From Archegozetes longisetosus (taxonomy: Eukaryota; Arthropoda; Arachnida; Sarcoptiformes; Trhypochthoniidae), in contig JAEMBT020000004.1 of assembly GCA_018873245.2 (NCBI GenBank), forward strand, positions 7,295,073 through 7,359,072: DNA of 64,000 nucleotides, written 5' to 3'. The notes under the pieces were generated by a model. The model had not been told where the DNA came from. It did not search any database and worked only from the letters and a program-made list of their open reading frames with translations. Of the stretch, positions 32,625 through 42,656 are shown in pieces. Position 1 is the first letter of the stretch. Every line of letters begins with the position of its first letter. The position numbers were made by a program, and so were the translations under genes.

Positions 32625-34048
32625 TTAAGTTGATTGAAATTCCAAGTTATGGGCGATTCCAATGAGATAGCTGTCCAGATCCCGTGAGCCATACATCATG
32701 ACGATATTCTGAATCCGCTTTGCTGTTTCCCGATAAATCCTTCGTCTCGATTCTGGTTCCTGTCCTGCGATGAACTGCTCAATCTTGAGCTCGTTCAGAC
32801 TTTGCTCTTTCTTTAATACATCGATGAATTTCCAGATGGTGGGATGGCTTGCCGAAAGAAGAGATGAAAATGAATTATCCCATCCTTCGACGGAGTTGTT
32901 GGTCTTCGGCAAGTCTTCAAGTGTTCCTGTATATTGGTTCCAGAGGGCAAGTGGAAATTCTGGAAGTCTTCGTCCACGTCTACTCAGCCGTCCAATCCAA
33001 GTGTCCTCGAAATAGTCGGTGAGGGGCCGCAGAAGATCTTCGTATTCAATAAAAAAAGGTGAAGCCATTAATTCTTCAAATTTGTCAATCACGTCGGCTT
33101 CTGGAACAAAGGCGAGTGCCATGAGCTGTCTGAGCTGAAGTGAGAAGTCTGGGTCTTTATCGTCTGTGTATTTTTCCCGAATATCATTGTTTTGTTGAAT
33201 CTTTCTCCAAAGACATTGACTGAAGTGAAAAAAGCATCCACGACACCTGATACCTTCGTAGATTTCCGAGAAAGCCCCAAAGAGTGCTGGCTCAAAGTCG
33301 GTCATTACGCTTGCTGGTTTGAGGGAAGGTTTGAGACGATTCAATTGTTCGAGAAGACGCTTATAAGTTTCCTTGGCCTTGTTTGGAAGAAGAGCGTAGA
33401 CTAGTGGAACCACAGCATTAAAGATAATCGCGTGGATGGTTAACAGCTGACAAAAAAGTAGCGGCGAGGTCTTGAAAGTACCATCGGCCATCCAATGGCT
33501 ATCCCTTGAAGCGAGAAGTTCCAAATTCCTCTCTGTTGAAAAGATAAGAATCCGGTTTCTGTCTCCTGCGCCACTGTCCCAAAGGAGAAAAGATTGATTT
33601 GAAAGTATCGTGGTGTATGGTGGTTGGATATCTAGTTCTGTGAGGGACGTCGGTCTTGCTAGTGGAGCTTCAGCGGCACGTCGAATTCTTTGGGTTGACT
33701 TCTTCATAGCTGCGACTGATGGAAGGACACCGGCGGTTGCTCGAGAGATTCCTGATGTTTCGGCAGCTAAAATTTGTTGTGGAGTCAAGTCTATGTTTGT
33801 TGCTTTATCTTTGAGTTTAGCCAAAACTTTCTTTGCATCGATTCTTGCCGCTTGTGGGACATGGTTGTGATTATCAGAGTGATGAATCACCCTTTCGCCA
33901 TCCGTATGCGCGCGCCCTTTACAATTTTCAATATATTTTATGCATTTCCAATAAGTCTTACCTGATTTAGTATAATCCTTGTTGAAAATGTATCCATCGT
34001 GACAAGTTGATCCTTACCTTTGGTACTCTTCACAAATTCCAGTGGCAT
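32625..34048 (-). pseudogene. FLYWCH/MULE transposase, disrupted by one frameshift
   Basis: From ATG at 34046-34048 the frame starts MPLEFVKSTKGKDQLV. A one-base deletion near 34000 shifts the rest of the FLYWCH zinc finger (GYIFNKDYTKSGKTYWKC, CKGRAHT, HNHV) into the frame of the long ORF. If that base is counted, the total is 1425 nt, or 474 codons plus stop, without other damage. The MULE catalytic core is intact in the open part: the first Asp in WMADGTFKTSP, the second in VMTDFEPALFGAF, the C..H segment in CRGCFFHFSQCLW and the Glu-bearing region NNSVEGWDNSF. The C terminus ends in IAHNLEFQST. It is probably a recently inactivated copy. An intron covering the missing base is not obvious. 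Confidence 0.88.
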
Positions 34049-34232
34049 TTTGAGATCTCGATGGATTAAGGCTTGATGATCTATAAATACAAAAAAGTAG
34101 ATAGAAATGGAAATAATACTTACAATTTTGATGAAAGATAACGTCCTCAGTTATCTTCTGTTGTGCTGTTTACTAATGAAGTGAGAGAATAATACAAAAA
34201 TATTGGGAGTAAATATTTTATTAAATCGAATG

Positions 34233-34698
34233 GACCAACAAATGTCTTGGACGAGTAAGTGTGTTAGACGAACAAATGCCTTGGACGAGTAAGTGTGTTA
34301 GACGAACAAATGCCTTGGACGAGTAAGTGTGTTAGACGAACAAATGCCTTGGACGAGTAAGTGTGTTAGACGGACAAGTGTGTTAGACGAACAAATGCGT
34401 TGGACGAGTAAGTGTCTTAGACGAACAAATGTCTTGGACGAGTAAGTGTCTTAAACGAGTAAGTGTGTTAGACGGACAAGTGTGTTAGACGAACAAATGC
34501 CTTGGATGAGTAAGTGTGTTAGACGGACAAGTGTGTTAGACGAACAAATGCCTTGGACGAGTAAGTGTGTTAGACGAACAAATGCCTTGGACGAACAAAT
34601 GTCTTAGACGAACAAATGTCCGACGAACAAGTGTTCGACGAATAAGTGTCTCAGACGAACAAATGTAGACGAACAAGTGTCTGACGAATAAGTGTCAT
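34233..34698. repeat. 17-bp minisatellite array forming the right end of the MULE
   Basis: About 27 units alternating GACGAACAAATGCCTTG with GACGAGTAAGTGTGTTA, the reverse complement of the left-array unit and its variant. The outer edge decays into shortened units near 34615-34698. Confidence 0.97.
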
Positions 34699-34699
34699 G

Positions 34700-35890
34700 G
34701 AACCATTTTTGTTATTGCCGATGGCCTGGATGGGGATGTATACTCCATTTGTACCAAACTTTGATCCTTCAAAATCTTTATAACTTTATAATCAATTAGA
34801 ACGCAATCTTTTAGACATAATTTATTGCATTTTTTCAGTATATGTTTGTCATAAATCAGTTTATAATATTAGGTGGGCCCATAACTAGTCGGAATAAATT
34901 CAGTTAACGATAACGATTAAAATTCCGGGACTTTATGGGCCCACCTAATACAAATCATTTAACTTTTTCGAGCAATAAATCAATTCATTGGGTTCTTCAT
35001 CCGATTCACTGATAAATCCGTTGATTACTAATGGACTACATCTAAACATTTTCTCGAAATAGGTTTTGGAGCATTTACGCAAACAGTCGCTTTGAGAAAT
35101 AGCATGAAAAGTGCCGATGGTTGAAGTGCCGATAGTTGAATTGTAATGATTATACTGTCCATAAGGAAATCCTAAATTAAATCGAACCAATTTATGAATC
35201 AAGACAGTTTTGTTCTCACTATTCAATATATAATAGTCCTTAGTTCCTTTTCTGGATTATTACTCGAAAAATAGGTTTCTGTGGAGAATGAACGCTAAAC
35301 AACTTCAATTGGACACGAGATATTTTTTTAATTTTGAAAACTTGGGGAAAAGATAAAATCGTTATAAAGTTTTCTCTCATTTCACTCATATCGTAAAGTT
35401 TATCGAATTTTTCGTCAATAACAAAGGTAAATGTAATTTTATGTTCTTTGTGTTCAGTTCTTTGTATTAAACGTAAATCCAGTCCCTTAATAGATTTTGA
35501 AATTGATGTCAAATTGAATAAATTATTGTTCAAATCGATTTTTATGTATTCATTAAACTGTTGATAAGTTGGATATTCTAATAACACTCTTCGAGTTATA
35601 TTATTTGGATGAATACAATCCAATATTTTATTTATTTTATTAAAATCATTGAATTTCAATCTATCAAAACATTTACTCCGAAAAATGTGTTCATATTGAT
35701 TTTTGTTCACTTGTTCAATTGGTACTCCTATGGTTATTGCCGGAGACGTTAAATGTTCGTAATGTCTTCTTATGTAAATTTTAATCACAAATTCGAAACT
35801 CAAGTATGTGATCGATACATTTAGGAGTTGATTAATTAATAAAATCGTCAAAACGAAATGTGATATCCTCTGTTCAAGAATTTATTTGAA
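34700..35890 (-). pseudogene. DEG/ENaC-like paralogue C, broken by frameshift, MITE and MULE
   Basis: The minus-strand frame begins after a stop near 35885 with a first transmembrane helix (HFVLTILLINQLLNVSITYL) and the post-TM1 motif LTSPAITIG. It continues through an extracellular region to 35240. A one-base shift then leads to the next open frame (LVRFNLGFPYGQYNHY, DCLRKCSKTYFEKMFRCSP). That frame stops at 34945 because an 80-bp MITE is inserted there. Past the MITE the same domain resumes, with the Cys-containing LKKCNKLCLKDC, until the MULE's repeat array begins at 34698. The second transmembrane helix was not found on the far side. The gene is dead, yet its domain order is still legible by comparison with paralogue B. 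Confidence 0.72.
34867..34947. mobile_element. 80-bp mariner-type MITE, copy 2
   Basis: Same TTAGGTGGGCCCATAA inverted ends with flanking TA as the copy at 24298-24378, differing by one base (AACGATAACG here, AATGATAACG there). Inserted in DEG/ENaC paralogue C; the TAG that ends the frame is supplied by its TTAGG terminus. Confidence 0.92.
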
Positions 35891-36124
35891 AATATCTCGA
35901 TAACTAGTAAAAAATTACAAATTTTCTGCTGTTGATCAACAGAATTTTAGTTTCACCATAACAATAACTAATCTATTGTGTGCTAAATTTTCTAAAATCA
36001 CATGCGTTTAGAAAATTAATTTGATATATTGTAAGTCAATTTCTTTATATATTCTTGTTTTGTTTAAAATTGCTTTCCCCTAAGCCTGTGAAAAACTAGA
36101 GAATCTTATTTTGAATTCAAATGA

Positions 36125-36288
36125 CATACCTGAAGGGCTTTCTTTGGATAGTTTTTTGTAAAAATTATACCATTTTCCAAATACTTCCAAAGAGTTGATT
36201 TCATCAGCAGTTGTGAGGCTGTCTCTCTAGCTGGAATAATAATTCGTCTCAAATATTCAGTTTTTAAATATTCGAAACCTAAGCCAGA
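36125..36288 (-). other. Open segment after paralogue B, identity unknown
   Basis: On the minus strand, directly after and in frame with the paralogue B stop, about 50 open codons (FEYLKTEYLRRIIIPARETA, then KSTLWKYLENGIIFTKNYP) run to a GTATGT donor-like site. It may be a leftover C-terminal tail or an unrelated exon. I do not recognise it. Confidence 0.3.
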
Positions 36289-37592
36289 TCATTGGATAAC
36301 ATGACAGTCGATATATAGTCTAAAACGATATCCCTGACGTATATACAAACGTAGTCTTCTTACAAGACTATTGCTAAATTCAATTAATTTGTTGATCAAA
36401 CTTCTAAAATCAATTCCATGCCATAAACTCATTAAGTTAACGACAGCTGTTATGTATTGAATGAATAACATTTTTGGGACATAAATAACATTTATGTAAT
36501 AATTTTGATTGAAATCCAAATTCAATTCATTGAAAATTTTTCTTTCTTCGATCGATTCTATTTTAAAATATTGTTTATTACAAGAATCGGAACATAATTT
36601 AAAGCATGAGTCTATGAGATAAGTATTCAATATATTAGTTTGATTTCTATCACTCAATACACAAAATGAAACATTTGGGGAAATAGAATTGGTTCTAATT
36701 TTGAATGTGATCATATGACCGGTTTTCAGAACGCATATAAGTTCTTTGATATAGCCCTCCAAAAAGCATTGATTAATACAATCAGCTCGTGATTCACTAC
36801 CATATTCATAGCAATTAATATCATATGGATATTCAAGTTTTTTAAACCGATATTCAGAGATTTTATATCTATAGATTTGTTGTTCACCACTTTCATCATT
36901 CTCAGAATTAAATTGAAGAACTTCTGAAGGGATGATAAATGGCAACAAATCGGATGAATGAAGATACAATCTTGAGTTCAACCTATACTTATGTCTTAAG
37001 TTAGTAAGAAATGAACTCAATTTTAAACTTTTACCAGACTTAAAATCTTTCAGAATTGAACTCAGTGTTAGTAAACTTTTATCAGGCCTAATCTACATTT
37101 TTGTAGCATTTTTTTCATGGCGAAAAGTGAAGCATGTCTCGTTTGGAGAGATAAAAGCATCTACTTGAATGCAATTGAAACCAGTTGCAAACTTGCATTC
37201 ATAATGAGCTAAAAAGAAATCAACCTCATCCTTTATTAAATCCAAATTACTTTCTGATAATGTGTTGATTTTCTTTTCATTTTCTCTCATCTGATCTATA
37301 GTATCGAAGTCGAGATTACTCTTCAAAAAATTACATATTTCAGAATAATTTTGGAATGTATAAAAAGCAGCTACAACAAAACTTTTCAAATTGTGTATTT
37401 TTTATTTTTAATTCGTTCATAATCGGATAATATCCTGGATCCAAGTTAAAATATGGTTTGATAGAATGAAATGATTCGATAAGATCAATAATACTCTAGT
37501 AATTGTTACAAATAGTTACTGCTGGCAATGATTTCAATTTAATATAACCTTCATTAAAAGAAGATAAACTATTGCGAACGCCAGTAATTCCC
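36289..37592 (-). pseudogene. DEG/ENaC-like paralogue B, retains TM2 but lacks TM1 and has two TAG stops
   Basis: The region starts with the family's post-TM1 motif LKSLPAVTICNN, then TAG (37496-37498). A one-base frameshift follows near 37390, then an extracellular segment up to TAG at 37093-37095, after which the frame continues unbroken to 36289. The long last part includes the Cys-rich domain (DINCYEYGSESRADCINQC, DSCFKLCSDSCNKQYF) and the second membrane helix with a GxS-like filter region (FIQYITAVVNLMSLWHGIDF). DEG/ENaC proteins are trimeric cation channels of sensory and epithelial membranes. The missing first helix, two stops and a frameshift make this a pseudogene, unless unrecognised introns remove the stops. 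Confidence 0.68.
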
Positions 37593-38733
37593 GTTGATAT
37601 ATCAAAATATTGTTGATCGTAATGTTTTTTATATTTAATGATACACTTTTTGGTTCCAATTTCTTTAAATCTCATATCACATTTAGGATTTTTGTTTATT
37701 TTTCTCATAGAAAAAACTAACTCATCAATGCTTGTAATCACAGAGCAGTTGTATTTTCTATGATACTCTTTGATGAGGCAGTCATTTCTACATTCTTCGA
37801 ATGATTGAGAATCTTTAACTGAGAGGAAACCTGTTATTGTGTACCGCTTAAGTAAGAATAAATGAAAATAAACTCACTGTTAAAATCCCGACAATCACTC
37901 TGATAGGACCATGAAAGATATTTTACCGAAGATATCGAATATTTGAATTCATTCAAAATTCCAATCCTTTCCTGTATAACAACGTTCTCTCCTCTTGGAA
38001 TAATAATTGAATTCGAATCATGTATTAACCAAAATAAATTTGCATAAACCATCGAACTAAAGATTACGTTTTCGGAATTTTTCGGATCCAATTCAAATTT
38101 AATAAAATCGTTATCCTTCAAAGTAAATGAATTGTTAGTCAATGAACTTCTATCACCAAAGAAAGTGAAACAAACTCCAAAGTCATTTCCAGGCATTGAT
38201 TTGATAACTTGTGAATATTTTTCACAATTTTCAATGATATGATTGCGATAAGCACTATAAGAGTGAACTTAACCTGAACATTGAATCAAATCTCTTGCCT
38301 CAATCGTCATATTCAAAGCATTTTTCTTTAACTCTCGATAATCCAGTTCTTTAAATAGTTTTAAATCAAAATCATGAATATATTCATTTGAGTCCCATAT
38401 GCATATATAAGGATGTTTTCTACTTTTCTGACACAAATTCAATTTGACTTTCGCAATCTCGGTCACATTTTTAAGAAATAGATTTCGCTTTTCTGTCAAA
38501 TTAAAGTAGGAAAAAATTTTATTTCTGTCTAAAGAGTAGAGATTTTCAGTGCAAACTTGAATCGCAGGTAACTTGTAATATTTTCTTTCATTCAGTTCTT
38601 CTAATTTTAAAGTTGAAGGGAATTCAAAATAATTTATTGTTATATCTGTTGCTTGATATAGTAATATATAAACCCAAAAAACTTTGAAAGTAAAGCTGAA
38701 CGATGATTTCAAAAGCTCAATCAATTTTCTCAT
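37593..38733 (-). CDS. DEG/ENaC-like paralogue A, lacking TM2 (fused to B)
   Basis: The minus-strand start at 38733 (MRKLIELLKSS) leads into a first transmembrane helix (FKVFWVYILLYQATDITINY) and the motif YKLPAIQVC, corresponding to FPAVTIC of DEG/ENaC channels. A short intron (about 38217-38268) and a 47-nt intron (about 37834-37880) connect three exons in phase. The extracellular part holds DFGVCFTFFGD and an ECRNDC segment. The C-terminal Cys region reads GTKKCIIKYKKHYDQQYFDI. At about 37592 the frame passes without a break into the post-TM1 region of paralogue B instead of reaching a second helix. It is probably non-functional as a channel, although its own exons are undamaged. Confidence 0.62.
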
Positions 38734-38739
38734 TTCTGA

Positions 38740-39400
38740 TCAATTACAAGGTTCGTTATTTCTATAAAAATCACTTATGAATGAAATACTCCATCAAAAC
38801 AATAATCAATATTCTTATACCTAAGCAAACCAGATATTTCATAACAGACTTGTAATTGAATGCAAAACTTTTCAATTTGAGCTCCTAATTGTTTTTATGA
38901 GGAGGCTATGGTAACAGGACCATAAACATAAAGCTTTTGAATTATTAAACAACTTATTTTCGAGTTTCATTACGATATTTAATATTAATGAAAAATTGAA
39001 TCAATATCAATGAAGTTTTTTGTTTTTTATTAAAGGTAAAAGATCAATATTCGGATTTCAACAAGTTTACGTTTATATATGAAGCATTGATTGTAAGAAG
39101 AGCATCTTCTCTATCAGAAAATGTGAAAAAGCCTCTCAATAATTGTAAAACCTAGACCAAAACTTAATATTGAATATTAAGTTTTAGTCATTTGGCCTCA
39201 TTAACCATTAAATATATCTTTGAATCTGAACCTTACATTTGTAACTAAAACAACAAACGCATATCGGGATATAGATAATTGATCAGAGAGTAATACGTTA
39301 ATTGATAACTTTTCAAGCACTAACAGGAATCTTATCTAACCTTATGCAATAATTAATCAACACATTCGTAGTATGTTTATGTTAATGAAGAAACGTATTC
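38740..39400. other. Upstream of the DEG/ENaC cluster, no gene seen
   Basis: AT-rich flank with no recognised frame or repeat. Confidence 0.4.
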
Positions 39401-39410
39401 ATGCTGTGAC

Positions 39411-40737
39411 TTATGTTTACTTCACGGGCCGCACGTGGCTTCAGCATAAATAATGTTTCGAAAAAATCAAAGGTTTAATACTATTATTTTGATAGTTGTT
39501 TTAAATTGTTTCGATAGTAAGTTTTTATCAATTAAATGGAATGTGAATATAATTTGAATAATATTGTGATGACTTCGACTCAAACCAATGAGTCGACATT
39601 GACTCAAAGTCACCCTATACTAACCGGCACTCAGTAAATGATTGACAATGAGTTGTCAATCTCATATTATAATATAAAAGGGTAATACATCTGAAAAAAG
39701 GGACACACATTTGGCTAGTGTTCAATCGAAGTAATACTAACTCCAGAGGCTATCCATTGTTTAATTGAAGTTTAGTTATTCATTCTTATGTGTTGACTTA
39801 GTTTAAGAACTATAAGTTGTCTACACTTTGTTAACTGTTTATAATTGAGATAATAAAATGTTCTAAAATTGTCGAATGTCTAAAATTTTTATAATAATTA
39901 ATCGCTAGTGTGGGGTTTGGATCTGTTGAACGCCAACAGAGCAGCTCTTATTGAAACGATAGGAATATAACATTTTTTGTATCGTATCAATATATTTAAA
40001 GAAATTTTATTAAATCACGTGTCAACAATCAATTGGTACCCAAGTCTGTTGGCGTAGTGGTCAAAACACTGACAGAGCAACCCTTGGGGAGCGGGTTCGA
40101 ATCCTGCTGTGGCGTACTGCTTCCTTCTACCCAGGTAACACTGGGCCGGGAGGGAAGAGAAGGCTCAGGGGGATCTTCGACGACCGCGGTCCCAAACCGA
40201 GGGACGTAACTCGGTAGAGTCTAGTCTCTGAGACCACCAGACGACAGACTCGGAGGGCTCAGGTGTGTCCTCTTAAAACTGTGACACTATCCTCGCTGCG
40301 ATACCACTGAGTAAAAGCGGCGACCCCTGACCTTAGTTGTGGGCTGTGCAGGGGGAACAACAACAGAAACAATCAATTGGTGCGAAAAAGTTGGCTGTTA
40401 CCGAAATTTGGTGTTTCAACTGTCACGAAAAGATTTTAAAAGTTACAAATAGCGGCAGAATCGGTTAGCTTCGATGCCGTAAAAGAAAGTGTAATATAAA
40501 AGTATCGATTACCACTAATACATGGTTCTACAATTGCGAAGACATCATAAGATATCTAAGAATGACTTGTTCGCACAATTCGTTCAAGACATTGCTTGTC
40601 ATTTTCTTAATTGCTAACGTCAATCTTATTTAGTTTATTATATTTTATTTATTCGAACGATTAAAGGTTTTAGAGCTAAATAAGATCAAAACGCTATTTA
40701 TGCTGAAACCGCGTGGGCCCATGAAGTAAACATAAGC
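39411..40737. mobile_element. Element with 43-bp TIRs, hosting a SINE
   Basis: CTTATGTTTACTTCACGGGC...CAGCATAAATA at 39411-39454 is repeated inverted at 40695-40737 with about five mismatches. The 1.33-kb interior has no recognised transposase and contains the complete SINE insertion at 40038-40367. No target duplication is apparent. Confidence 0.65.
40038..40367 (+). mobile_element. tRNA-derived SINE with 14-bp target duplication
   Basis: The 330-bp body is GC-rich compared with its flanks. The head has RNA polymerase III boxes: A box TGGCGTAGTGG (40050-40060) and B box GGTTCGAATCC (40094-40104), spaced as in tRNA genes. The tail ends in an AAC-type run (GGGGGAACAACAACAG). AACAATCAATTGGT flanks it perfectly at 40024-40037 and 40368-40381. 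The head cannot fold into a full tRNA by eye, so it is a SINE rather than a tRNA gene. Confidence 0.92.
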
Positions 40738-40816
40738 CTTCTTTATCTTATTTCTAATCATTGCTTTTTGTTTTTGAAAATTATCAGTCCTCCAGTTCCC
40801 CTGATAGACATTGTCT

Positions 40817-41001
40817 TAAAAATTCCTCAGAGATCATCAATTGGTCTCAATTGAGGAGCATCTGGCGGATTTAAATCCCTAGTAACACTTTAGATATACC
40901 TTAGCCACTTATGGAAAGGGTAATATCAAATACATGCCTAAGGAGTTAAATCTTCTAGACTCTTCTCAGTTGAGATCAATTGAAGATCTTTGGGAAATTT
41001 T
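40817..41001. mobile_element. Inverted pair of Tc1/mariner transposase DDE fragments
   Basis: Arms 40817-40885 and 40935-41001 are inverted copies around a 50-bp loop. Each arm, read outward, encodes a degenerate form of the transposase segment LNPxxxxQLRPIEDLWG (left arm on minus: DLNPPDAPQLRPIDDL; right arm on plus: ELNLLDSSQLRSIEDLW). Two tail fragments therefore face each other head to head. Confidence 0.6.
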
Positions 41002-41172
41002 GATCTGGAGTACTAAAAGTCTAAGATGAAATATTCAAATTTATTGAGACAAAGCTCCATTCACATTAAAATAACGGGTTATAAGAAAAAATCCGATAAA
41101 CTTTTATTGCATATTTTGATAAAACTATTGGGGATACATCAAAGATGATTAATCTAGTTAAACAAAGGTAGA

Positions 41173-41768
41173 TGGTGCCCTATACGGGTATGCACTCTTG
41201 ATGATTGATTCTAATAGTACTCGACGTGTTAAGTAGAATGATATACTACATGCCATATTTCGTCCATAAATTACGTCAAAAAATTAATTTGACCCGAATC
41301 TGTCCACCTCCGATCAACTTCCGACGAGAGTGGCTGACCCCACCAAGCGATATATCACTGGACTCAGGATATTGAACTGAGCATTTTGATATACTCATCT
41401 TTACTTGGTTTAGTACCTCGTAATGGATAAACCTGGATTTCTCGAGATATACCCAAACAAGCCTGATATAAACTAAGGGGGAACAAGTTAGGTGAAGCGA
41501 CCCAACTTATTGTATCTTAGTTTAAATCAGGTTTGACTTGGGTTACAACTTGGTAAAGCCAGGTTTACCCATTTTCGAAGGAGTTAGGTCTGCATGATCG
41601 GGTGGGTGCCCGACCATGGGTGCCTGGGGTATATAATAATTATTCCAAAAAACCAAGTCTTTCACGTAATTTATGGATAAAGCATGGCATGTGATATATC
41701 GTAAGACTCCTCACATCGAGTACTACTAGGATCTATCATCAAAAGTATCTGTCCGTATAGGGCACCCA
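41173..41768. mobile_element. Foldback/TIR element, ~105-bp ends
   Basis: The left end GGTGCCCTATACGG... (about 41174-41280) matches the complement of 41665-41767, including 'gtactcga.gtg' and 'tccataaattacgt'. A second, inner inverted pair ('acccaa.caagcctgat.taaactaag') lies near 41450-41545. No protein recognised. Confidence 0.72.
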
Positions 41769-42408
41769 TTAACAAAAAATGTTTAATTATCTAATCATTT
41801 GATTCAGAGGACTTCCGCATAAGGCCCATCATCAGCGACATTTCCCAACTTGAACTTGATGGACCTAAGCATAGTTTGTACAACATTCATATTAACTTTC
41901 TTCAAGCAACTTTTGATTCGTCTTTCAAGTTGATCGACGCTTTCAGATTCCCAGGCTCTCTTATCAACTAAGTCAATGAGAGAACCAACGATTAGTAACT
42001 ACATAGTCGGGTAAATAAGTTCTGCGTCTAATATAGAAACATTCAAATTAAAATTGAACTTGAGTCATATTATGTTTATATTCCGTTTAACATAAACAAT
42101 TACAAAACAAGATACTGTCCTAATATACTGTGGGGCTATTCTCGAAGCGATCTTTAAGTTTAAGATCAAGTTTGGTACGATTTTAAGTAATGATCGATTC
42201 TCAAAGCGCTCGTTAATTGAAGATCGAGACTTAATTTAAATACAAGTAATGATCGATCTTATAATTAAGTAAGGATTGAGTTTAGGATTCGTACCAGAAT
42301 TGCGCTACTGGGTTCTTCGTATGTATTGATTAAACCAAACAATGGAGATTAGTAAATTAGAAGTTAGAGTAGTGATAAGATTTTTAACTTTATAAAAACT
42401 ATCTCCAC

Positions 42409-42656
42409 AAGAGATTCTTAATCGCAAGAGGAAAGTGTGCGGCGATGATACTCCTTTACACTCCACTATTAAGCGTTGGGCTGAGGATTCAAAAGGGGTC
42501 GAACTAGTCTTGAAGATGATCTTAGGTCTGATCGACCAATTTCAGCTAATACACAAGAAAACGTGGATGCTATTGAAAAGTTAGTGTATAAAAAATCAAC
42601 GAATAAAAGCTCAGGAAATAGCAACGATCTTGGGCATTAGTAAACCAGTATTATTG
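42409..42656 (+). pseudogene. Mariner transposase N-terminal fragment, frameshifted
   Basis: The plus strand reads PQEILNRKRKVCGDDTPLHS then TIKRWAED. After a frameshift it continues GRTSLEDD, RSDRPISANTQENVDAIEKL, and after another shift AQEIATILGISKPVLL. This is the double helix-turn-helix DNA-binding region of mariner transposases, with the GRP(R)-like linker. The sequence is cut off where the foldback element at 42657 starts. It is a decayed copy. Confidence 0.8.

Larger units (their letters stand above)
31786..34698 (-). mobile_element. MULE transposon with minisatellite inverted ends (foldback-like)
   Basis: A transposase gene of the MULE superfamily (32625-34048, minus) is centred between two inverted arrays of the same 17-bp unit, about 627 bp on the left and 466 bp on the right. 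The arrays begin about 210 and 185 bp from the coding region. The whole unit is about 2.9 kb. It lies inside the C-terminal part of a DEG/ENaC paralogue. A 9-10-bp target duplication was searched for by eye at both edges and not found, so edges are approximate. Long tandem-repeat termini are known from Foldback and Galileo elements, but the transposase here is a MULE. Confidence 0.85.

Noticed and set aside
40038..40110. A tRNA gene
   Set aside because: A and B boxes are present, but no complete cloverleaf with acceptor stem closes, and the unit continues 250 bp to a tail flanked by a target duplication. It is a SINE.
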